DNA from: Pseudomonadota bacterium
Lineage (GTDB): Bacteria > Pseudomonadota > Alphaproteobacteria > Rhizobiales > Xanthobacteraceae
Assembly (NCBI GenBank): GCA_023433965.1
Contig: JAEYTQ010000385.1
Location: 1 to 5,039 of the forward strand
DNA: 5,039 nucleotides
Direction of reading: 5' to 3'
In this document: positions 1 through 5,039 of the stretch, piece by piece
Position numbering within the stretch: position 1 is the first letter of the stretch
Layout of the letters: the number at the start of each line of letters is the position of its first letter
Notes under the pieces: generated by a model
What the model was told of the DNA's origin: nothing
What the model saw: the letters and a program-made list of their open reading frames with translations, nothing else
Database searches by the model: none
Made by a program: the position numbers and the translations under genes

Positions 1-481
1 GGATACGGCGCGGTGCAGTGGTTCGAGGAGGTCGACCAGCTCGACAGCTGGGAGCAGGTGTCCAACCTGCTGAGGACGCTGAGGCGCGGCGCGTTCGCTG
101 CCAGCAAAGCAGGTGACAAAACTCGCCGCAATCAGCCGCGAGATCCATCTGGTGGAGGCACCCAAGTCGCGTGCTACCGCCACGGCCGCGGATCCGGCGA
201 CGACCGCACGCGACGAGCGCGAGGTCCGGATGTTCGAAGGCGCATTCGAGATTGTGCCTGCGGCAACCAAGCTCGCCGCCCGCGAGAGTGCCGAGGTCCT
301 AGCTGAGGCCAAGGATCGAGCCGAAGCGCCGGCCGATCGCGACGCGGTCGACGTCGACGTCATCACAACGATGTTGGAACAACTGGCGAAGGAAGGCCCG
401 CGCCTGTCGCGGCCTAACCTTGAAGCTGAGCTTGCAAACTTCGAACGAAGCCTACGAGGCCGGTCCGCCGCTCGCGCTTGA
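1..481 (+). pseudogene. Unidentified gene, 5' partial, apparently frameshifted
   Basis: I do not recognise this protein. From the left edge to about 120 the coding signal (G/C-rich third positions, few rare codons) lies in frame 1 and reads GYGAVQWFEEVDQLDSWEQV and onward. After about 120 it lies in frame 2 and continues to a TGA at 479-481. Frame 2 has stops at 71-73 and 80-82, so the switch falls after 83. The AAAA run at 118-121 is the simplest cause: with three A's the two parts join as ...SKAGDKLAAISREIHLVEA..., a fragment of about 159 residues. The product is rich in Ala and Glu, probably helical, with no membrane segment or known motif. Alternatively a separate 122-residue protein could start at GTG 113, but no ribosome binding site stands out. 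The 3' end overlaps the end of gmk on the other strand by 68 bases. It may be a decayed accessory gene, a sequencing indel or two overlapping genes. Confidence 0.5.
388..414 (-). terminator. Possible weak terminator at the end of gmk
   Basis: Beginning at the last base of the gmk TAG, the minus strand reads GGCCGCG, loop ACAGG, then CGC-G-GGCC (395-414): a 7-bp GC-rich stem with one bulged G. It is followed by TTCCTT. The tail is only partly T-rich and the DNA also lies inside the plus-strand reading frame, so this is a candidate only. Confidence 0.3.
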
Positions 482-1073
482 GCCGTTCGGCCTTGAGGAT
501 CGACTGCACCTCGGCAAAGGCCTGATCCACATCGTGATTGATCACGATGTAATCGTACTCGGCCCAGTGGCTCATCTCGTGACTGGCGCGGCTCATGCGC
601 TTGCGGATCACCTCGTCGGAATCCTGCGCGCGCGAATGCAGGCGCTTTTCGAGATCGGCCGCAGAAGGCGGCAAGATGAAGACGCGAACGACGTCGATGC
701 TCGCCTTCTGGTGCAGTTGCTGCGTGCCCTGCCAGTCGATGTCGAACAGCACGTCCTGCCCGGTCGACAATGCCGCATCCACCGGGGCACGCGGCGTGCC
801 GTAGAGGTTGTCGAACACGGAGGCCCATTCGAGCAGCTCACCCTGCTGCACCATCGTCTCGAAGTTGCGCTTGTCGACGAAGAAATAGTCGCGCCCCTCG
901 ACCTCTCCCGGCCGCTTCTCGCGCGTGGTCGCCGAGACCGACATCTTCAAGCCGGGCTCCCGCTCGAGCAACATGCGCGACAGCGTTGTCTTGCCAGCAC
1001 CCGAGGGCGAGGACAGCACGAACATCAGGCCGCGCCGCTCGACACCGTCAGTTCCGTGACCGCCTGATGTCAT
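414..1073 (-). CDS. gmk: Guanylate kinase
   Basis: Transfers phosphate from ATP to GMP (or dGMP) to give GDP in the cytoplasm. It is essential for GTP and dGTP supply and for recycling the GMP of (p)ppGpp metabolism. The 219-residue product is of normal length for the family. The P-loop is at about 21-30 (SSPSGAGKTT). The guanylate kinase signature, which binds GMP, runs from T49 to F65 (TTR-x2-R-x2-E-x2-G-x2-Y-x-F). Further family blocks are ELLEWASVFDNLYGTP at 79-94, DVLFDIDWQG at 107-116, and the Arg-rich lid region RLHSRAQDSDEVIRKRM at 144-160. The ATG start is supported by GGAG at 1080-1083 with a 6-base spacer. It lies 3 bp after yicC, so the two are probably cotranscribed and translationally coupled. 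Oddity: the last ten codons (417-446) are mostly A/T-ending, unlike the rest, and a plus-strand reading frame overlaps them. Confidence 0.97.
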   Translation of the reverse strand: MTSGGHGTDGVERRGLMFVLSSPSGAGKTTLSRMLLEREPGLKMSVSATTREKRPGEVEGRDYFFVDKRNFETMVQQGELLEWASVFDNLYGTPRAPVDAALSTGQDVLFDIDWQGTQQLHQKASIDVVRVFILPPSAADLEKRLHSRAQDSDEVIRKRMSRASHEMSHWAEYDYIVINHDVDQAFAEVQSILKAERLKRERRTGLVGFVRSLQAQLQG

Positions 1074-1076
1074 CGA

Positions 1077-1964
1077 TCACTCCAGATTCTGGACCTGCTC
1101 GCGGAACTGCTCGACCACGTTCTTCATGGCGAGGCCCGTGTTAGTGAGCTCGATGTCGTTCGATTTCGAGCAGCAGGTGTTGACCTCGCGGTGAAATTCC
1201 TGCGCAAGGAAGTCGAGCTTGCGCCCGATCGGGCCGCCCTTGCCGATCAGTTCGCGCGCCTGCGCGACGTGGGAAGCGATGCGGTCGAGCTCCTCGCGGA
1301 TATCCGCCCTGGTCGCGATCAGGATCGCCTCCTGCATCAAGCGGTCGGAATCGAAACGGTCGGAGGTGTCGAGCAGGGTCGCGATCTGCTCGGCGAGCCT
1401 GGCCTTGATCGCCTCCGGCTTGCGCCCCGGCGCGGCTTCGGCCTTCTTCGCCAGCTGCTCGATCTCGTCGACGCGCTGGGTCAGGATCTGCCCGAGCGAG
1501 GTGCCCTCGCGCTTGCGCATCGCGACGAGTTCGGTGAGCGCCCGGTCGAAGGCCTCGGCAGCAGCAGCGCGCGCGGCCCTGTCCTCCCCCTCGTCGCCCT
1601 CGGGTTCGGCAATTTCGACGACGCCCTTGATGGCGAGCAGGCCGTCGATGCTCGGCGCGACCGCGTCGACCTTGCCGGAGATCATCGCGGCAGCCTTCAA
1701 CACCGCGTTGAGCACGTCCTCGTTGACGCGGACGGTGGCCGCGGCATTGCTGCGCTTGACGTTGAGATTGGCATAGACGGTGCCGCGCGCGAGCAGTTCG
1801 CCGGCGCGCTTCTTGGCATGGGCCTCGAGCTCGTCGAACCCCTGCGGCAGCCGCACGCGCAGGTCGAAGCCCTTGGCGTTGACCGACTTCAATTCCCATT
1901 CGAACGTGTACGGCCCGCTCGCGCCGTGGCTTCTCGCAAAGCCGGTCATGGACGACAGCGCCAT
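1077..1964 (-). CDS. yicC: YicC-family endoribonuclease
   Basis: Member of the YicC family (YicC N-terminal domain plus DUF1732). In E. coli the family has been described as an endoribonuclease acting in RNA turnover, including decay of the sRNA RyhB; the role here is inferred from that. The product is 295 residues, close to the usual 285-295. The N terminus has the hallmark SMTGFAR at 5-11 and ELKSVNAKGFDLRVRLP at 24-40. The middle (about 120-200) is Ala/Glu-rich and probably helical. The C-terminal domain carries ADIREELDRIASH at 220-232, GRKLDFLAQEFHREVNT at 247-263 and SKSNDIELT at 266-274, and ends in REQVQNLE, as the family does. The start chosen keeps MALSSMTGFAR; GGAG at 1976-1979 is 11 bases upstream, rather far, and a second Met at residue 6 is possible. 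gmk follows after 3 bp. A pair of cysteines (264-265) sits where many homologues have small or hydrophobic residues. Confidence 0.95.
   Translation of the reverse strand: MALSSMTGFARSHGASGPYTFEWELKSVNAKGFDLRVRLPQGFDELEAHAKKRAGELLARGTVYANLNVKRSNAAATVRVNEDVLNAVLKAAAMISGKVDAVAPSIDGLLAIKGVVEIAEPEGDEGEDRAARAAAAEAFDRALTELVAMRKREGTSLGQILTQRVDEIEQLAKKAEAAPGRKPEAIKARLAEQIATLLDTSDRFDSDRLMQEAILIATRADIREELDRIASHVAQARELIGKGGPIGRKLDFLAQEFHREVNTCCSKSNDIELTNTGLAMKNVVEQFREQVQNLE
1080..1083 (-). promoter_or_regulatory. Ribosome binding site of gmk inside yicC
   Basis: GGAG formed by the final Leu and Glu codons of yicC lies 6 bases before the gmk ATG, with the yicC TGA between them. It fixes the gmk start and suggests that ribosomes finishing yicC reinitiate at gmk. 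Confidence 0.7.
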
Positions 1965-1989
1965 CAGTTCAGAGTCTCCAGAAACAGGG

Positions 1990-2019
1990 GATTCGCGAGG
2001 CCATCAAGCCACGCGAATC
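1990..2019. repeat. Inverted repeat in the mltG-yicC gap
   Basis: GATTCGCG (1990-1997) and CGCGAATC (2012-2019) are perfect inverted copies. Inside them GGC (1999-2001) pairs with GCC (2008-2010) after an A/A mismatch, leaving a 6-base loop. On the yicC transcript the hairpin would end 10 bases before the GGAG of yicC. No T-run follows on the minus strand, so a simple terminator is unlikely. An operator, an mRNA processing or stability element, or a structure affecting yicC translation are possible. Confidence 0.6.
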
Positions 2020-2024
2020 TTAAG

Positions 2025-2053
2025 ACTATTTTGCCGGAAAGTGGAATCCGCAA
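2025..2053 (-). promoter_or_regulatory. Weak candidate promoter for yicC-gmk
   Basis: On the minus strand TTGCGG (2048-2053) and AATAGT (2025-2030) are separated by 17 bases and lie just upstream of the inverted repeat before yicC. The matches to the sigma-70 consensus are partial (3 of 6 and 4 of 6). It is the best candidate I see in this 115-base gap but could easily be chance. Confidence 0.2.
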
Positions 2054-2079
2054 TGCCCGCAGGCGGACCTGCACGGCGC

Positions 2080-3348
2080 CTAGCGCTGAACCACCGGCGG
2101 CGAGGGTTGCACCGCGCCCTGCCGCGCGGGCGCCGAGCGTGCCGGCTGCTTCTTCTGCTGGTTGGGCCGTGCCGGCGGCGTGGTCGCCGTCGGCGGGTCG
2201 GCGGCGCCAGCGGGCGCTGCGGCGGCAGGCGGCGGCGCCTCCTCGGGCGGCTCGACCGTATCGTTCTGGATCTGCTTCTCCATCGCGCGGAGCTTGGCGA
2301 CGTTTCTCTGGTGCGCGTCGTAGGTCTCGGTGAAGGCGTGCCCGCCGGTGCCGTCGGCGACGAAATAGAGGTCGCGGGTGCGCGCCGGGTTGGCGGCGGC
2401 TTCGAGCGAGGCACGTCCCGGGTTGGAGATCGGGCCCGGCGGTAGCCCGTCGATAACATAGGTGTTGTAGGGCGAGGGCTGCGTGATCTCGCTGCGCCTG
2501 ATCGGCCGGCCCAGCGTGCCCTTGCCGCCGACGAGACCGTAGATGATCGTCGGATCGGACTGCAGCTTGATCTTCTGCCTCAGGCGGTTGACGAACACCG
2601 CAGCGACGCGGCTGCGCTCATCGGGCTTGCCGGTTTCCTTTTCGACGATGGACGCCAGGGTCACCAATTGCTCCGGCGACTTGACTGGAATGTCCGGATT
2701 GCGGCGCTCCCAGATCTCCGTCAGCACGCGCTTGTGCGCCTGCTGCATGCGCTGGACCACCTGCTCGCGCGGGGTGCCGCGCGGGAATTTGTAGGTCTCC
2801 GGCAACAGCGTGCCTTCGCGCGGCAGTTCGCGTACGCTGCCGGTGAAGATGTCGTTGTCGGACAGCCGCGCCACGATTTGCTCGGAGGTCAGGCCTTCCG
2901 GAATCGTGACGGCATGCTGCACCACCTTGCCCTCGACGATGGTGGCGATGACGTCGCGAAGGGAGGCGTTCTTCTGGAACGCATATTCGCCCGGCTTGAG
3001 ATCCGAGCTCGCCTTCAACGCGGCGACGCTGGCGATGAACACCCAGGGATTGACGTCGGTCACGCCTTCCCGGTTCAGCGTCTCGGCGATGTCGCGCTTG
3101 CCCGCGCGCTGCGGGATGTTGACGATCTTGTCGTCCTTCAGCGGCCCGGGCGCCTCGAGCACCTGCCGGCCGTAATAATAGATGCCGCCGGCGCCGAGCA
3201 TGCTGATCAGCAGCAGGGTGATAATGGCGTTGCCGACGACCACGAACGGACTGCGCGCGCGGTCCGATCGCTTGGGCGGCGGCGGCAACTGCTCGGGCTC
3301 GAGCGCAGCCCGGGGGCTACGGGGTGAAATGGGCGGCCTTTCACTCAT
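2080..3348 (-). CDS. mltG: Endolytic murein transglycosylase MltG (YceG-like)
   Basis: Inner-membrane lytic transglycosylase that cuts nascent peptidoglycan strands internally and is thought to end glycan polymerisation; formerly annotated as aminodeoxychorismate lyase. In the 422-residue product, residues 1-34 form a Pro/Arg-rich cytoplasmic tail and 35-58 a single membrane-spanning segment (FVVVGNAIITLLLISMLGAG core). A LysM-like subdomain follows (about 74-145; IVNIPQRAGKRDIAETLN and DLKPGEYAF are typical). The YceG catalytic domain is at about 146-355, with PEGLTSEQI (150-158), LLPETYKFPRGT (181-192) and ASIVEKETG (232-240). By alignment with E. coli MltG E218 the catalytic residue is E236. 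SDPTIIYGL (264-272), SPYNTY (292-297), GLPPGPISNPG (301-311) and LYFVADGTGGHAFT (327-340) complete the family pattern. Residues 365-422 form a low-complexity Pro/Ala/Gln tail beyond the domain. The start has only a weak AGG 8 bases upstream, but no other Met precedes the membrane segment. Confidence 0.96.
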   Translation of the reverse strand: MSERPPISPRSPRAALEPEQLPPPPKRSDRARSPFVVVGNAIITLLLISMLGAGGIYYYGRQVLEAPGPLKDDKIVNIPQRAGKRDIAETLNREGVTDVNPWVFIASVAALKASSDLKPGEYAFQKNASLRDVIATIVEGKVVQHAVTIPEGLTSEQIVARLSDNDIFTGSVRELPREGTLLPETYKFPRGTPREQVVQRMQQAHKRVLTEIWERRNPDIPVKSPEQLVTLASIVEKETGKPDERSRVAAVFVNRLRQKIKLQSDPTIIYGLVGGKGTLGRPIRRSEITQPSPYNTYVIDGLPPGPISNPGRASLEAAANPARTRDLYFVADGTGGHAFTETYDAHQRNVAKLRAMEKQIQNDTVEPPEEAPPPAAAAPAGAADPPTATTPPARPNQQKKQPARSAPARQGAVQPSPPVVQR

Positions 3349-3474
3349 CGAGACAACCTGAATCCTGCCGGTTCAATCGCGGCCCGACAATCGCTTGCCC
3401 TGCCAAAATGCACGCGCCCACGCCCATGACTATCGCCGAATACGGCAAAACGGTGGATTCGTCTCAAACGCAAA
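3349..3474. other. Gap between fabF and mltG with no clear feature
   Basis: 126 bases without a supported gene. A short GCCG/CGGC hairpin (3435-3446) lacks a T-tail in either direction. No convincing promoter pair was seen. mltG may be transcribed from here or by read-through from fabF. Confidence 0.5.
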
Positions 3475-4740
3475 CTAATCGGCCAACCGCCGGACGATCA
3501 CCGACGCATTGGTGCCGCCGAATCCAAAAGAGTTCGACAAGGCGACGTTGACCTCACGCTGCTTTGCCTTGTGCGGCACGAGATCGATCGCGGTCTCGAC
3601 CGACGGATTGTCGAGATTGATCGTCGGCGGCACGACATTATCGCGAATCGCGAGAATGGCGAAGATCGCCTCGATCGCACCGGCAGCCCCCAGGAGATGG
3701 CCGGTCGACGATTTGGTCGAGGACATCGCAACCTTGGAGGCGGCATTGCCGAGCAGACGCTCGACCGCGCCGAGTTCGATCTCGTCGCCGAGCGGCGTCG
3801 AGGTCCCATGCGCGTTGATGTAGTCGAGATCGGATGCCGTGAGGCCGGCGCGCTTAAGCGCCGCCGACATGCTGCGGAAACCGCCATCACCGTCCGGCGA
3901 CGGCGAGGTAATGTGATAGGCATCACCCGACAGACCGTAGCCGATCACCTCGGCGTAGATCCGGGCGCCGCGGCGCTGCGCGTGCTCGAGCTCTTCCAGC
4001 ACGAGGACGCCGGCGCCCTCGCCCATCACGAAGCCGTCACGGTCCTTGTCGTAGGGACGCGAGGCCTTTTCGGGCGTGTCGTTGAAGCCGGTCGAGAGCG
4101 CCCGCGCGGCGTTGAAGCCGGCAATGCCGATGCGGCTGATCGGCGATTCGGCGCCGCCCGCGACCATCACATCGGCATCGCCGAGCCCGATCAGGCGGGC
4201 GGCATCGCCGACCGCGTGCGCGCCGGTCGAGCACGCCGTGACCACGGAATGGTTCGGCCCCTTCAGCCCGTGCGCGATCGAGACGTAGCCGGAAGCGAGA
4301 TTGATCAGACGGCCAGGAATGAAGAACGGCGACACCCGGCGCGGCCCGCGTTCCTTCAGCAGGATGGCAGTGTCGGCGATGCCGTTGAGGCCGCCGATGC
4401 CGGACCCGATCATGGTTCCGGTCGCGCACTTGTCCTCTTCGGTCTCTGGGTGCCAATTGGCGTCGTCGAGCGCCTGTCCGGCGGCGGCCATGCCGAAGAT
4501 GATGAAGTCGTCGACCTTGCGCTGGTCCTTCGGCTCCATCCACTTGTCGGGGTTGAAGCTGTCGTTGGAGCCGTCGCCGCGCACGACCGTGCAGGCGATC
4601 TTGGTCTGGAGATCCGAGACGTCGAAGCTCTCGATCCGGCGCGCTCCGCTTTCGCCGTCGAGAATGCGCTTCCAGGTCGGCTCGACGCCACAGCCGAGTG
4701 GCGAGACCATGCCGAGACCCGTGACGACGACCCGCCTCAT
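3475..4740 (-). CDS. fabF: Beta-ketoacyl-ACP synthase II (KAS II)
   Basis: Condensing enzyme of type II fatty acid synthesis: extends acyl-ACP with malonyl-ACP, releasing CO2. In E. coli it is chiefly responsible for the C16:1 to C18:1 step. The product has 421 residues, a normal length. The thiolase-fold landmarks are all present: MRRVVVTGLGMVSPLG at the N terminus; nucleophile C170 in SVVTACSTGAHAVGDAA (165-181); H311 in INAHGTSTPLGD (308-319); K343 and H348 in SSTKSSTGHLLGAAGA (340-355); and the glycine-rich gate SFGFGGTNAS (404-413). The Cys-His-His triad and conserved Lys are intact, so the enzyme should be active. GGAG at 4750-4753, 9 bases before the ATG, supports the start. It follows acpP after 108 bp containing a terminator, so its expression comes from read-through or its own promoter, which I could not locate with confidence. 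FabB is the main alternative, but length and the acpP neighbour favour FabF. Confidence 0.97.
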   Translation of the reverse strand: MRRVVVTGLGMVSPLGCGVEPTWKRILDGESGARRIESFDVSDLQTKIACTVVRGDGSNDSFNPDKWMEPKDQRKVDDFIIFGMAAAGQALDDANWHPETEEDKCATGTMIGSGIGGLNGIADTAILLKERGPRRVSPFFIPGRLINLASGYVSIAHGLKGPNHSVVTACSTGAHAVGDAARLIGLGDADVMVAGGAESPISRIGIAGFNAARALSTGFNDTPEKASRPYDKDRDGFVMGEGAGVLVLEELEHAQRRGARIYAEVIGYGLSGDAYHITSPSPDGDGGFRSMSAALKRAGLTASDLDYINAHGTSTPLGDEIELGAVERLLGNAASKVAMSSTKSSTGHLLGAAGAIEAIFAILAIRDNVVPPTINLDNPSVETAIDLVPHKAKQREVNVALSNSFGFGGTNASVIVRRLAD

Positions 4741-4769
4741 ATCCGAAAACTCCGCATCGAAAGATTCAC

Positions 4770-4820
4770 GGCCAATAACAAGAAACCGGCTGGCCGCTGC
4801 GAAGCGGCCCGTCCGGTTTC
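4770..4820 (-). terminator. Intrinsic terminator between acpP and fabF
   Basis: Reading the minus strand there is a two-part hairpin. The outer stem GAAACCGG/CCGGTTTC (4813-4820 with 4782-4789) is perfect over 8 bp. It encloses a perfect 7-bp stem GGCCGCT/AGCGGCC (4803-4809 with 4792-4798) closed by a 4-base loop, with a small internal loop between the stems. A T-rich tail (TTGTTATT) follows directly on the minus strand, while the plus-strand side is not T-rich, so it acts for acpP transcripts. It would favour a short acpP mRNA while allowing some read-through into fabF. Confidence 0.75.
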
Positions 4821-4835
4821 AATGTTGTCCCCGCG

Positions 4836-4858
4836 AAAATGAAGAGCCTTAGCTCTTC
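4836..4858 (-). terminator. Small hairpin overlapping the acpP stop codon
   Basis: On the minus strand GAAGAGC, loop TAAG, GCTCTTC (4841-4858) forms a perfect 7-bp stem with a 4-base loop, followed by ATTTT. The loop contains the acpP TAA stop. It could be a weak first terminator or a 3'-end stabiliser of the acpP mRNA placed before the stronger hairpin 16 bases downstream. The tail is short, so terminator strength is doubtful. Confidence 0.45.
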
Positions 4859-5039
4859 GCGTTCTTCTCGAGAAACTTCGTGGCGTCGCCGACGGTGAGA
4901 ATCGTTTCCGCAGCGTCGTCCGGAATCTCGCAACCGAATTCCTCTTCGAACGCCATCACCAGCTCGACGGTGTCCAGACTGTCGGCGCCGAGGTCGTCGA
5001 TGAAGCTCGCGTTGTCGACAACCTTCTCGGGTTCAACAC
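4849..5039 (-). CDS. acpP: Acyl carrier protein, 5' partial
   Basis: Small acidic carrier that holds growing acyl chains as thioesters on 4'-phosphopantetheine, serving FabF and the other fatty acid synthesis enzymes and also lipid A and phospholipid synthesis. The window holds the last 62 residues and the TAA stop (4849-4851); two further bases at the edge belong to the next codon upstream. About 17 N-terminal residues are missing if the protein has the usual 78-79. The phosphopantetheine attachment motif is [10 protein letters not shown], with the modified Ser encoded by AGT at 4978-4980. Helix III follows ([20 protein letters not shown]), and the end KFLEKNAKS is typical of rhizobial AcpP. 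The protein is strongly acidic, as expected. It was too short at the window edge for simple ORF calling but is certain from the sequence. fabF lies next downstream, the classical acpP-fabF order. Confidence 0.97.
   Translation of the reverse strand, partial: VEPEKVVDNASFIDDLGADSLDTVELVMAFEEEFGCEIPDDAAETILTVGDATKFLEKNAKS

Noticed and set aside
1191..2333. Long plus-strand open frame (380 codons) across yicC and the mltG end
   Set aside because: Antisense shadow of two well-supported genes, crossing their gap without a recognisable protein.
3341..3427. 28-codon minus-strand open frame ending over the mltG start (possible leader peptide)
   Set aside because: The stop overlaps the mltG start as a coupled leader would, but there is no ribosome binding site before its ATG and the peptide has no notable feature.
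3435..3446. GCCG/CGGC hairpin between fabF and mltG as a terminator
   Set aside because: Only 4 bp of stem, and no T-run follows on either strand.
3571..4842. Long plus-strand open frame (423 codons) opposite fabF
   Set aside because: It mirrors fabF on the other strand. High GC with strong third-position bias removes stops from the antisense frame; the translation shows no recognisable domain.
1..5039. CRISPR array, tRNA or rRNA gene, insertion sequence ends, toxin-antitoxin pair
   Set aside because: Looked for by eye on both strands; no regularly spaced repeats, tRNA-like or rRNA-like stretch, transposase motif or paired small genes were seen.

Overview
The window is a stretch of GC-rich chromosome from an alphaproteobacterium. 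Gene order and protein sequence point to the Rhizobiales, most probably Bradyrhizobium or Rhodopseudomonas. That placement is recognised by eye from the ACP, FabF and Gmk sequences and was not tested by a search. Most of the window is conserved housekeeping DNA, and I see no sign of a new defence, mobile or biosynthetic system.

Five recognisable genes lie on the minus strand. In transcription order (right to left) they are acpP (partial, cut by the right edge), fabF, mltG, yicC and gmk. acpP and fabF belong to type II fatty acid synthesis: the carrier protein and the KAS II condensing enzyme. mltG encodes the membrane-anchored endolytic transglycosylase that releases nascent peptidoglycan strands. 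yicC encodes a YicC-family endoribonuclease and gmk encodes guanylate kinase. yicC and gmk are 3 bp apart, and the gmk ribosome binding site sits in the last yicC codons, so the two are probably translationally coupled. The other junctions are looser: acpP-fabF 108 bp, fabF-mltG 126 bp and mltG-yicC 115 bp.

The gaps hold some structure. Downstream of acpP there are two successive hairpins, the second a good intrinsic terminator, which fits abundant monocistronic acpP mRNA with limited read-through into fabF. The mltG-yicC gap holds a perfect 8-bp inverted repeat just before the yicC ribosome binding site. A weaker terminator-like hairpin begins at the gmk stop codon.

The left end (1-481) is the only accessory-looking part. 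A plus-strand reading frame of unknown function, partial at its 5' end, runs convergently into the gmk 3' end and overlaps it. Its coding signal switches frame at an AAAA run (118-121), so it looks like a frameshifted gene or remnant. The last ten gmk codons also lose the strong G/C third-position bias of the rest of the gene, so this junction is the most unusual place in the window.
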